Source: JAHFOW01 sp046350595
Lineage (GTDB): Bacteria; Planctomycetota; Brocadiia; Brocadiales; Brocadiaceae
Length of the DNA: 5,891 bases
Direction of reading: 5' to 3'
Assembly: GCA_046350595.1 (NCBI GenBank)
Contig: JAXMAC010000152.1
Span: 1 to 5,891 of the forward strand
Below are positions 1 through 5,891 of the stretch, piece after piece (the first letter of the stretch is position 1; every line of letters begins with the position of its first letter). The position numbers and the translations under genes were made by a program. The notes under the pieces were generated by a model. It searched no databases and was not told the DNA's origin. It saw nothing but the letters and a program-made list of their open reading frames with translations.

Positions 1-16
1 ACTTTAGTCGTCCAGG

Positions 17-44
17 GTCATTGCGAGCGGAGCGAAGCAATCTT
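17..44. repeat. REP-like dispersed palindromic repeat
   Basis: The core ATTGCGAGCGGAGCGAAGCAAT (written in two parts: ATTGCGAGCGG at 20-30, AGCGAAGCAAT at 31-41) has complementary ends ATTGC (20-24) and GCAAT (37-41) around imperfectly paired GC-rich sequence. From memory, this core with a flanking GTC and CTTT is a common intergenic repeat in several bacterial groups, including anammox planctomycetes, Nitrospirae and deltaproteobacteria. It lies at the left edge of a gene-free region. Its role is unknown. Confidence is in the repeat identity, not in a function. Confidence 0.6.
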
Positions 45-360
45 TCCCTCATAAACAAACTTTACCTCCTGACAAGAAGTACATGGGATTGTGAAAAACT
101 TACAAAAAAAGGAAGTTTTTACAAGGTAATACTATATTGTCTTTTTTCCGTTTTAGCATTAAGCAGGTTTCATTAATGCAACAACATGGTTAAGATTTAT
201 GGAAAAAGAGACCTCGATGTCTGAGACTTTTGTTTGAAAATGTCGTTAGTAGCTTCACGATTTCGGGTGAGGATGTAACCGTTACAGACATCTCAGTCGT
301 AAAAACACCTCCTGAAAAGTGAATATAATGCAGTTGGTTTTCAAGTTATTATTTGTGTAC
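45..360. other. Gene-free stretch with small inverted repeats
   Basis: I see no convincing gene here. It holds an AT-rich hairpin, AAAAACTT (94-101) with AAGTTTTT (113-120); a 7-base pair of arms, GCATTAA (156-162) with TTAATGC (173-179); a distant pair, GATGTCTG (216-223) with CAGACATC (285-292); and an operator-like palindrome TGTAAC-C-GTTACA (274-286). Two AGGAGG sequences read on the minus strand (65-70 and 307-312), but neither is followed at normal spacing by a believable open frame. It could be a decayed gene or regulatory DNA for a gene to the left of the window. Confidence 0.4.
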
Positions 361-489
361 AACGGAGCGCAGTTGAGCTGAGGGACGAAGTCCCTTCTGC
401 TCCCTTAGCGTGTTCGCCCACAACGGGTGTTGCACGTTGTGGGCGCAACCGCGCTCCGTTCCTCCCGACCTCCCGCGGTCGGGAGGAAC
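361..489. repeat. Multi-stem palindromic intergenic element
   Basis: Four GC-rich stems are packed into 129 bases inside AT-rich flanks. Stem 1 is AACGGAGCGC (361-370) with GCGCTCCGTT (451-460), extended after one mismatch by GTTG (372-375) and CAAC (446-449). Inside it lie stem 2, AGGGAC (381-386) with GTCCCT (390-395) around a three-base loop, and stem 3, CGCCCACAACG (415-425) with CGTTGTGGGCG (435-445). Abutting it is stem 4, GTTCCTCCCGACC (458-470) with GGTCGGGAGGAAC (477-489); stems 1 and 4 compete for bases 458-460. No flanking target duplication is convincing. This could be a MITE-like or compound REP element, or a structured RNA; sequence alone does not decide. Confidence 0.6.
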
Positions 490-502
490 ATTTATTTTTA
501 TC
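458..502 (+). terminator. Possible plus-strand terminator hairpin
   Basis: The 13-base-pair GC-rich stem 458-470/477-489 with a six-base loop is followed on the plus strand by a T-rich run (491-502). That has the shape of a rho-independent terminator, but no plus-strand gene precedes it within the window, so it may only be part of the larger structured element. Confidence 0.3.
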
Positions 503-651
503 TTTATTCCATAAATGTCCGCATATTTTATCATGTTATATCATGCCATAAAAGATATCAAACAAAAACCGATAGAATTGCGTTGAAGTACTGAATATAT
601 TCTATAAATATACGGAAATTGAGAAACGAAATGCGTTCAAAGGAATGATAT
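490..651. other. AT-rich gene-free spacer
   Basis: Nothing coding is supported here. It contains a short direct repeat TATCATG (529-535 and 539-545, a ten-base period), a GATATC palindrome near 554-559, and GAATATATTC (593-602). A loose promoter-like pair, TTGAAG (583-588) and TAAATA (605-610), faces no gene on the plus strand. It separates the structured element from the terminator of the protease gene. Confidence 0.4.
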
Positions 652-694
652 AAAAAAATGCGGTGACAGGAAGAAACTCTTATCACCGCATTTT
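652..694 (-). terminator. Rho-independent terminator of the htrA/degP gene
   Basis: AAAATGCGGTGA (655-666) pairs perfectly over 12 bases with TCACCGCATTTT (683-694); the 16-base loop holds a smaller AAGA/TCTT hairpin. Read on the minus strand the stem ends in seven T residues (652-658), the classical intrinsic terminator form. It begins 20 bases past the protease stop codon. A shorter T run also follows on the plus strand, so it may work in both directions. Confidence 0.85.
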
Positions 695-713
695 GTATTT
701 TAAGGACTACTCG

Positions 714-2282
714 CTACTTTGTTTTGATAACAATATAGCGGGAAAATTCTCCGCGTTTTACCAGCATCAGAACGTCTTTTTCCTTAGAGCCTTCGCTGAG
801 CGCCTTTTTAAATTCATTTACATTTGCGATCTTCTTCCGATTTACCTCTTTGATAATATCGCCTTCCCTTATATCGGACGCCGCAGCCGGACTTCCCGGT
901 TGAACCTCAGACACAATTACCCCCGATTCCTCTTCGATACCGAGATTCTTCGCAATTTCCCTGGTAAGATTCTGTACGGTCATGCCGAGGTCTTTTACCG
1001 CTGGCGCTCCAGGCGCCCCTTGTCCCATGGTAAATAAATCTGCCGGCTGTTCCCCGATCTTCACCACTAATTCTTTTTCTTTGCCATCCCGCAGAACCTT
1101 AACTTTTATCTTTTTTCCAACCTCTGTCTGCGCAACGTTGTTGCGGAGGTGATTAACGTCCCTGATGGGTTTTCCATCATATTCAGTGATTATATCGCCG
1201 CCTGCAAAACCAGCCTCTTTAGCCGGAGAACTTTCATTGACATCGCTTACCAGGACGCCTTCTGTCACGGAAACGTTAAATTTCTTTGCTAAAGAAGGAT
1301 CCACATCCTGGATAACAACACCCAACCACCCACGGGTTACTTTACCTTTCTCTACAAGGTCCCTCATAATTAACTTTACCATATTCACCGGTATGGCGAA
1401 TCCAATGCCCTGATAACCGCCGCTCCTGGTGAATATGGCCGTATTGATACCAATAACCTCTCCCCGAATATTCACGAGAGGACCGCCGCTATTACCCGGA
1501 TTAATTGCAGCGTCTGTTTGTATCATATCCTCGTATGCAGCGACGCCGACATTTGCCCTTCCCGTGGCGCTAATCACGCCAACAGAGACTGTTTGAGACA
1601 GACCAAACGGATTTCCGATAGCAATCGCCCACTGTCCGACCCGTATCGAATCAGAGTCTCCAAGTTTTGCGGCTGGCAGGCTCGCACCTTCTATCTTGAC
1701 CACCGCGACATCTGTCTGGGGATCTGTTCCAATGACTTTTCCATCAAACTCTCTTTTATCGCCCAGCGCTACCTTGAGCTCATCAGCGCCTTCTACCACG
1801 TGGTTGTTCGTTATGATGTATCCTTTTTCACCGTCAACAATTACACCAGAACCCAGTCCCTGTATCTTATATTCGCCTTCGGGGAAGCGGGGTTTGAAAA
1901 ACTTGTCAAAAAAATCATCCCCAAAAAAATCCCTGAATTGTTCAAACGGGTCTCCCCCCTGCTCCTGATCAGGACCGGGACCAGGGCCAGGTCTGGGCTG
2001 AGAATGGAAACGGTCATTTGGCATCTGCCTTTGTCTTTGAGCGGCAGGTTTAACGGTCTTAACAGACGTGATGGAAACAACGGCATGTTTAACCTGATTG
2101 ACTACATTTTCAAATACATTTTCAAATCGCTGCGCTGCTGCCAGCGAATCCTGGTCAATCTCGGTTGTTTGCTTGTTAGCGGCAAACACCGTGGCTTTGA
2201 CGGAAAGGGGAATGGTTATTCCACAACAAACGCCAAAAACCAAAATCGACCGAAGACCAATACTTCTCAATTTATTATACAT
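714..2282 (-). CDS. degP: HtrA/DegP-family periplasmic serine protease with two PDZ domains
   Basis: The 522-residue product is an S1C-family protease-chaperone that degrades or holds misfolded envelope proteins. Residues 1 to about 35 form a signal peptide (basic start, hydrophobic 13-25, likely cut near VFAA). Residues 79-135 are a Gln/Pro/Gly-rich then Phe-rich linker matching the LA-loop region of HtrA proteins. The protease domain spans about 138-305, with His161 (NNHVV), Asp191 (TDVAVVK) and Ser265 (GNSGGP) all present, so it should be active. PDZ1 lies at about 307-410 (GWLGV) and PDZ2 at about 428-518 (LGMTV). It is longer than typical DegP (about 450-475) because of its N-terminal region and linker. 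The ATG follows AGGAG at eight bases' spacing. It could equally be named degQ or mucD; the family call is firm, the exact paralogue is not. Confidence 0.95.
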   Translation of the reverse strand: MYNKLRSIGLRSILVFGVCCGITIPLSVKATVFAANKQTTEIDQDSLAAAQRFENVFENVVNQVKHAVVSITSVKTVKPAAQRQRQMPNDRFHSQPRPGPGPGPDQEQGGDPFEQFRDFFGDDFFDKFFKPRFPEGEYKIQGLGSGVIVDGEKGYIITNNHVVEGADELKVALGDKREFDGKVIGTDPQTDVAVVKIEGASLPAAKLGDSDSIRVGQWAIAIGNPFGLSQTVSVGVISATGRANVGVAAYEDMIQTDAAINPGNSGGPLVNIRGEVIGINTAIFTRSGGYQGIGFAIPVNMVKLIMRDLVEKGKVTRGWLGVVIQDVDPSLAKKFNVSVTEGVLVSDVNESSPAKEAGFAGGDIITEYDGKPIRDVNHLRNNVAQTEVGKKIKVKVLRDGKEKELVVKIGEQPADLFTMGQGAPGAPAVKDLGMTVQNLTREIAKNLGIEEESGVIVSEVQPGSPAAASDIREGDIIKEVNRKKIANVNEFKKALSEGSKEKDVLMLVKRGEFSRYIVIKTK

Positions 2283-2290
2283 ACCGAAAG

Positions 2291-2295
2291 CTCCT
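2291..2295 (-). promoter_or_regulatory. Ribosome binding site of the protease gene
   Basis: AGGAG on the minus strand lies eight bases upstream of the ATG at 2280-2282 and fixes this start. Confidence 0.8.
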
Positions 2296-2333
2296 ACAAA
2301 AAAATTTCATGTTTTAACGGCGTTACGAAAGCG

Positions 2334-2362
2334 ATTGTATTCCAGCCACAATTTTTTGTCAA
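2334..2362 (-). promoter_or_regulatory. Sigma-70-type promoter of the protease gene
   Basis: On the minus strand TTGACA (2357-2362) is followed after exactly 17 bases by TACAAT (2334-2339): a full consensus -35 and five of six -10 matches. Transcription would start near 2327, giving an untranslated leader of about 45 bases. No sigma-E-like element was seen, so housekeeping transcription is more likely than a dedicated envelope-stress sigma factor. A palindrome TAACG-G-CGTTA (2315-2325) falls just downstream of the expected start and could be an operator. Confidence 0.75.
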
Positions 2363-2456
2363 TACAAATAAGTCGGCTAACTATTTCTATAATGCTTGCA
2401 TTCTCATTTCAGTATTGCTAAAATTTGACTTTAAAAACATAAATAGAAAACTATTT
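2356..2456 (+). promoter_or_regulatory. Candidate promoter region for the rightward gene pair
   Basis: A perfect TATAAT lies at 2388-2393 but lacks a good -35 at 16-18 bases. TTGTCA (2356-2361) with AACTAT (2379-2384) has 17-base spacing and overlaps the protease -35 box. TTGACT (2425-2430) lies nearer the gene with only a weak -10 (AAACTA, 2448-2453). An inverted repeat AAATAG-AAAA-CTATTT (2441-2456) sits over that last -10 and could be an operator. Which of these is used cannot be decided from sequence. Confidence 0.4.
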
Positions 2457-2486
2457 GTTCCATAAAAATTTAAACGGGAAGGAATT

Positions 2487-3908
2487 ATGCGTTTTAAAAA
2501 CGTCTATCTCGCCATTTTGGCGGCCATTGCAACCGGGTCGCCCTTCGGTATTCAAAATAAGGCTTTTTCATCGGATGTGTATTTTACCCGCCAGGAAGTC
2601 AAAGGACACATTATACAGGCGATTGAAGGGGTCAGTGAATCTATCGATATTTCCGTTCAGGATATTACCTCAAAGGACATCCTGAATGCGCTTGTCAGGG
2701 CAAAAGAACGAGGAGTGCACATCAGAATTATGGCGGATAAAAAACGCTCTTTAAAAAGGAGCGGGTTGTCTGATTTTTACAAGAATAAGGCGTTCGCCAT
2801 AAAGGCTTTAAATCCGAGGGAAAGGATACGGAGCAGCTTTGCTATTTTTGATTGCAAACTCCTGATAATCGGCGCCTATGATTGGAATGAGGTTGTGGGC
2901 AGGTTGAATCGTGATGACGCCGTCTTTACAGAAGAGACGAAACTGCTGGTAAAATTTCAGAAAGAATTTGATCGCTTGTTTCATGAGGGTATAGATCATG
3001 ATGAACCGGGCGTTTCGGGCGAGACGGAAAAGGAAGAAACAGCAAAAGCCGGAACCGCGCCAACTGGTCAAAAAGCCATGCCGTCCGGGACAAAAGTCGT
3101 TGCATCACGTTATGGAGTTGTGATAACGGAAAATAAAGACGGCTACCTTGACATGAATTTTGAGGAATTTGACGATATTTTTGGACTGGCAAGCGGTTTA
3201 ACCGAAGAACAAAAAGAAAACCTGTGGAGCAGGTGTACAGGTAAAAGGGTACAGTGGCATGGTCAGGTTATTTCTTATCCCAGTTGGACACTTATAACTG
3301 GATGGATTATGGGCGTTAAGAACGGCAATATTGATATTGAAATAAAACTGAATGCTGCAAACAAGGCGCATTTTTCTCCGGTGAAATATGGCAACACCGT
3401 AACATACACGGGAAAACTCGGCTCACGGGTCACGAGGATATTTCCCTATAAACTCGAAGATGGCGATGTGCTTGCAATAGAAGATACACGCCCTGCGCCG
3501 GTAAATGAGCATGAGTTAGGGATAGACCCTGATGGAGTGCCCGTTTCTCATGATTCAGAAAAGGTATTTCTCCATGAATCTTTTGCTGAGATAGACAATA
3601 TTTTCGGCATCGGAAGCACATTATCTTCAGCAGAAAAAGACGAGGCCTGGAAAAAATATGAAGGGAAATATATCCGGTGGGAAGGGCAAATCGTCTATAA
3701 AAATTTAAATGCTGTATCAGGGTTAAGGGTGAAGGTACGGCAAAAAGACCGTGGAGACGTGGAGATTCGATTGAGCATTCTCCAGAAGGATAAGGCGCTC
3801 AAATTTCAGGATGGCGAATCAATACTCTACACAGGACGATTGGCCAAAAGGGGTGAAGGCACATCGCCGTATATTTTAGAAGACGGCGATATCCTGACGG
3901 TTAAGTAA
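2487..3908 (+). CDS. Exported protein with a degenerate phospholipase D-like domain and two tandem C-terminal repeats
   Basis: The 473-residue product starts with a signal peptide (hydrophobic 6-16, likely cut after AFS at 26-28). Residues 31-168 resemble the single-motif Nuc/PLD-like fold: an early beta-alpha part, ILNALVRAKERGVHIRIMAD (65-84), and the strand-loop region 115-134 matching HxKxxxxDxxxxxxGSxN. The catalytic His and Lys are Arg115 and Ser117, and the final Ser and Asn are Ala130 and Asp132; Asp122 and Gly129 remain. It is therefore probably not a phosphodiesterase. A charged, Ala/Gly/Thr-rich linker (170-205) leads to two copies of a beta-rich domain (224-332 and 365-473). The ATG follows GGGAAGGA closely. 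The next gene begins 30 bases on, so they are probably co-transcribed. Function unknown; a binding or structural role is inferred. Confidence 0.85.
   Translation: MRFKNVYLAILAAIATGSPFGIQNKAFSSDVYFTRQEVKGHIIQAIEGVSESIDISVQDITSKDILNALVRAKERGVHIRIMADKKRSLKRSGLSDFYKNKAFAIKALNPRERIRSSFAIFDCKLLIIGAYDWNEVVGRLNRDDAVFTEETKLLVKFQKEFDRLFHEGIDHDEPGVSGETEKEETAKAGTAPTGQKAMPSGTKVVASRYGVVITENKDGYLDMNFEEFDDIFGLASGLTEEQKENLWSRCTGKRVQWHGQVISYPSWTLITGWIMGVKNGNIDIEIKLNAANKAHFSPVKYGNTVTYTGKLGSRVTRIFPYKLEDGDVLAIEDTRPAPVNEHELGIDPDGVPVSHDSEKVFLHESFAEIDNIFGIGSTLSSAEKDEAWKKYEGKYIRWEGQIVYKNLNAVSGLRVKVRQKDRGDVEIRLSILQKDKALKFQDGESILYTGRLAKRGEGTSPYILEDGDILTVK
3156..3905 (+). repeat. Internal tandem domain duplication (two ~109-residue copies)
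   Basis: Residues 224-332 and 365-473 of the upstream operon protein align without a net shift, 141 residues apart. Shared landmarks are NFEEFDDIFG versus SFAEIDNIFG at the start, a Trp-x(5)-Gly-Lys-x(3)-Trp-x-Gly-Gln core (W247/W257 versus W388/W398), a TYTGKL versus LYTGRL strand, and the endings LEDGDVL versus LEDGDIL. The W-x-Gly-Gln strand followed by alternating polar strands suggests a small beta barrel, possibly an OB-like fold; that fold assignment is inference. The copies have diverged well beyond a recent duplication. Confidence 0.8.
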
Positions 3909-3926
3909 GACGCACACAACAAAATT

Positions 3927-3933
3927 AAGGAGG
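3927..3933 (+). promoter_or_regulatory. Strong ribosome binding site of the TPR gene
   Basis: AAGGAGG lies five bases before the ATG at 3939, within the 30-base gap after the previous stop. It is a stronger site than that of the preceding gene, so the TPR protein may be made in excess of its operon partner. Confidence 0.8.
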
Positions 3934-3938
3934 ACGTC

Positions 3939-5771
3939 ATGGTAAAAAAGGCAGGAATTATACCGATTATTGTTTTCGGCATGTTTGTGGGAATGAAGGG
4001 AATTTCGTTTGCATCGGAAACGTATGAAAGCGTATTCGCCCAGGGAAACGCTTTTGTGCGGAAACAAATGTATCCGGAAGCGCTTGATGCCTATGAAAAA
4101 GCCATACAGTTAAAATCCGATGCCTTTGAGGCATGGTATAATAAAGCCGTTGTTCTGGATTATTTTGGCAAATACGACGAAGCAATCGAATCCTTTGAAA
4201 AGGCAATTCAGCATAAACCCGATTATTACGAAGCGTGGTACATGAAAGGACGCACCCTGGACCATGCGGGCAAGTACCCTGAGGCAATTAAGTCGTTTGA
4301 TAAAGCCATCGAGATAAAACCCGATTATTTAACAGCATTGTACAACAAAGGAAATGTTCTCGACCATATGGGAGAGATTGATGCGGCGGTTGAAACGTTC
4401 GACTGTATCATAAAGCTTAAACCCGACGCCATTGAAGCATGGAACAACAAAGGGCTTACCCTTGCAAAAGTTCCCGCCAGGAGGAGTGAGGCAATAGAGG
4501 CTTATGACAGGGCAATTGCGATAAATCCCCAATACTATGAAGCGTGGATTAATAAGGGAAATTGTTTTGTAAGATTGCGCAAATATAAAGAGGCCGTCGA
4601 TGCATACGACAAGGCCGTAGAAATAAAGCCTACGGAACATGCGGCGTGGGCAGATAAGGGATTTACCCTTGCCGACCTTGGCAAACATGAAGAAGCCGTT
4701 CTGGCCTTCAATAAGGCCGTCGAACTGAAACCCGATTCATACGCCGCCTGGAATGGAAAGGGACTTGCCCTCGATGCGCTTGGCCGGTATGATGAGGCGC
4801 TGAAGGTATACGAAAAGGCCATCGAGATACAGCCGGATTCTTACGGCGCATGGGTGAACAAGGGGTTGGCATTGTCCCGGCTTGGCAAACACACAGAATC
4901 AGTAGAGGCTTACGACAGGGCGTTAAAGGTTCAACCTGATTCATACGAAACCATGACGAACAAAGGCGGAGAACTCTTTCAACTCGGGAAATATGACGAA
5001 GCGATGAAAACCTTTGATGAAGCTATAAAAATACGGCCAGATTATCCCCAGGTCTGGAGTGGCAAAGGGGGGGTACTCCTGCGTATGGGAAAATACATGG
5101 AGGCGGTAAAGTCTTTTGATAAGGTATCGCAAATGATCTCTGACGATGAGGCATCAAAGACACCGCGTTTGGCAAAGATCAAATACGAAGCATTCAGCAA
5201 CAAAGGCCTTGCATTGGTGAAACTCCAGAATTATCCGGAGGCCGTTAAGTCATTTGACAAGGCCATCGCTATAAAATCCGATGAGTTTAGCTTGTGGATA
5301 AATAAAGGACTTGCTCTCCAGGAATTAAACGAATACCAGGAAGCGCTGGATGCCTTCAGCAAGGCAACAACATTGAGTGGCAATACACACGAGGCCTGGA
5401 ATTATAAGGGTTACGTGTATGAAGAAATGGGGAAAAAACAGGAGGCGCTCGATGCATACAACAGGGCAATTCAAATCAAACCAGACTTTGTTATAGCATT
5501 AAACAATAAAGGCCTCTTGCAAGATACCATAGGAAACCACCTCGATGCAATTGAGACTTACGACAGGGCATTGGCAATAAAACCCGATTTGGATATAGCA
5601 TGGTTCAACAAGGCCTGCGCACAGGCATTGGTTCCAGATAAGGATGGCGCGCTGTCTTCTCTAAAAAAGGCTATAGAACTGAACCCGAGCTTTAAGCGAG
5701 TGGCAAGAACAAATCCCGATTTTTCGAAAATCAAAGACGACCAGGAGTTTATCGATGTGGTAGGAAAGTGA
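3939..5771 (+). CDS. Exported tetratricopeptide-repeat (TPR) scaffold protein, 16 repeats
   Basis: The 610-residue product has a signal peptide (KK at 3-4, hydrophobic 7-19, likely cut after SFA at 23-25). Residues 29-585 are then an almost unbroken run of 16 TPR units, usually 34 residues, of the form AW-x-NKG-x(3)-LG-KY-EA-x(3)-D-KAI-x-IKPD. Such units stack as helix pairs into a superhelix that binds other proteins, here outside the cytoplasmic membrane. No enzymatic domain is visible. Units 5 and 16 are irregular, each with Val-Pro at the inter-helix turn, and a 12-residue insertion (404-415) separates units 11 and 12. The tail 586-610 (NPDFSKIKDDQEFIDVVG) is a capping segment often seen at the end of bacterial TPR proteins. 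The gene ends in two consecutive TGA codons. It is probably co-transcribed with the PLD-like gene. The binding partner is unknown. Confidence 0.9.
   Translation: MVKKAGIIPIIVFGMFVGMKGISFASETYESVFAQGNAFVRKQMYPEALDAYEKAIQLKSDAFEAWYNKAVVLDYFGKYDEAIESFEKAIQHKPDYYEAWYMKGRTLDHAGKYPEAIKSFDKAIEIKPDYLTALYNKGNVLDHMGEIDAAVETFDCIIKLKPDAIEAWNNKGLTLAKVPARRSEAIEAYDRAIAINPQYYEAWINKGNCFVRLRKYKEAVDAYDKAVEIKPTEHAAWADKGFTLADLGKHEEAVLAFNKAVELKPDSYAAWNGKGLALDALGRYDEALKVYEKAIEIQPDSYGAWVNKGLALSRLGKHTESVEAYDRALKVQPDSYETMTNKGGELFQLGKYDEAMKTFDEAIKIRPDYPQVWSGKGGVLLRMGKYMEAVKSFDKVSQMISDDEASKTPRLAKIKYEAFSNKGLALVKLQNYPEAVKSFDKAIAIKSDEFSLWINKGLALQELNEYQEALDAFSKATTLSGNTHEAWNYKGYVYEEMGKKQEALDAYNRAIQIKPDFVIALNNKGLLQDTIGNHLDAIETYDRALAIKPDLDIAWFNKACAQALVPDKDGALSSLKKAIELNPSFKRVARTNPDFSKIKDDQEFIDVVGK
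4023..5693 (+). repeat. Array of 16 TPR-encoding units of about 102 bases
   Basis: Units start at residues 29, 63, 97, 131, 165, 200, 234, 268, 302, 336, 370, 416, 450, 484, 518 and 552. All are 34 residues except unit 5 (35) and the 12-residue spacer after unit 11. Units 7 to 9 are the most alike (ending KPDS or QPDS followed by Y-x-AW), which suggests local expansion by unequal exchange. Codon choices differ between units, so no long exact DNA repeat was noticed. Confidence 0.85.
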
Positions 5772-5806
5772 TGAGTCAGGCTAAAGCCATGCGGCTACCC
5801 GACGTT

Positions 5807-5822
5807 GTTGCCTGGAGGCAAC
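5807..5822 (+). terminator. Weak terminator-like hairpin after the TPR gene
   Basis: GTTGCC (5807-5812) and GGCAAC (5817-5822) form a six-pair stem with a TGGA loop, 35 bases after the stop codon. The following bases are only modestly T-rich, so it is a poor intrinsic terminator by itself. A smaller hairpin AGCC/GGCT (5785-5796) precedes it. Confidence 0.35.
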
Positions 5823-5855
5823 CTATTCTAATGTACAGGAATTTCAAACGATCAT

Positions 5856-5883
5856 GTAGTGGCAAGGCGCGCCTTGCCACTAC
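5856..5883. repeat. Perfect 28-base palindrome
   Basis: GTAGTGGCAAGGCG (5856-5869) is followed immediately by its exact reverse complement (5870-5883), giving a gapless 28-base palindrome centred on GGCGCGCC. It lies 84 bases past the TPR stop. From memory, palindromes with this GTGGCAAGGCG arm are dispersed intergenic repeats in anammox-type genomes; this was not searched. It may act as a transcript end or be a miniature mobile repeat; without a T run it is not a standard terminator. Confidence 0.75.
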
Positions 5884-5891
5884 GCTGTTAT

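Noticed and set aside
1..52. A minus-strand frame starting at 50-52 and running off the left edge, after AGGAGG at 65-70
   Set aside because: It reads through the REP-like repeat (ERLLRSARNDP-type translation), which is a typical false gene; spacing of 12 bases is also long.
94..120. AT-rich hairpin AAAAACTT/AAGTTTTT considered as a terminator
   Set aside because: The stem has only two G-C pairs and no T run after it on the plus strand, and no gene ends next to it in the window.
190..291. A 33-codon minus-strand frame (ATG at 289-291) downstream of AGGAGG at 307-312
   Set aside because: The gap from AGGAGG to the ATG is 16 bases, too long for a normal start; the peptide has no recognisable feature. 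A decayed gene start remains possible.
349..534. A 61-codon minus-strand frame
   Set aside because: It is made almost wholly of the palindromic stems at 361-489; such frames are translations of a repeat, and there is no ribosome binding site.
663..1037. A 124-codon plus-strand frame starting inside the terminator hairpin
   Set aside because: It is antisense to the protease PDZ2 region, begins in the terminator stem and has no recognisable domain.
2214..2231. Possible lipobox in the protease signal peptide (Cys19-Cys20)
   Set aside because: The residues before the cysteines (FGV) do not fit the lipobox pattern; a normal signal peptide cut near residue 35 fits better.
1518..2465. A 315-codon open frame on the plus strand, antisense to the protease gene
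   Set aside because: It overlaps a firm protease gene with intact catalytic motifs, its translation is low-quality and Cys/Arg/Phe/Ile-rich, and no ribosome binding site supports it. It is a codon-bias shadow.

Overview
The window carries three complete protein genes, all predicted to be exported, plus about 650 bases of gene-free but highly structured DNA at the left and a palindrome-rich tail at the right. No tRNA, rRNA, CRISPR array or transposase was seen. The mixed moderate-GC coding sequence, strong AAGGAGG-type ribosome binding sites, consensus sigma-70-like promoter and dispersed palindromic repeats (the 'ATTGCGAGCGGAGCGAAGCAAT' family near position 20, and a GTAGTGGCAAGGCG-type palindrome near 5870) point to a Gram-negative-type bacterium. 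My best guess is an anammox planctomycete (Brocadiales), but this rests on the feel of the repeats and proteins and not on a search; Nitrospirae or deltaproteobacterial-type genomes carry similar repeats.

Layout. Positions 1-650 hold a REP-like repeat (20-41), several small inverted repeats, and a striking 129-base element (361-489) that can fold into four GC-rich stems. At 652-694 is a strong intrinsic terminator for the minus-strand gene at 714-2282, a two-PDZ HtrA/DegP serine protease with an intact His-Asp-Ser triad. A 204-base divergent intergenic region (2283-2486) contains a near-perfect promoter for the protease (TTGACA, 17 bases, TACAAT) and weaker plus-strand candidates. Rightward lie two genes 30 bases apart, probably one operon: a 473-residue exported protein with a phospholipase D-like domain whose catalytic HxK residues are lost, followed by two copies of a ~109-residue beta-type domain (2487-3908); and a 610-residue exported protein made almost wholly of 16 tetratricopeptide repeats (3939-5771). 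The window ends in two hairpins, the second a perfect 28-base palindrome.

How they may work together (inference). All three products should act outside the cytoplasmic membrane. HtrA degrades or refolds damaged envelope proteins; the TPR solenoid is a binding scaffold; the PLD-like protein looks like a pseudo-enzyme that binds rather than cuts. The arrangement is compatible with an envelope assembly or quality-control module, but only the protease has an assignable activity. The most notable items are the catalytically dead PLD domain fused to a tandem domain duplication, and the multi-stem intergenic element at 361-489.
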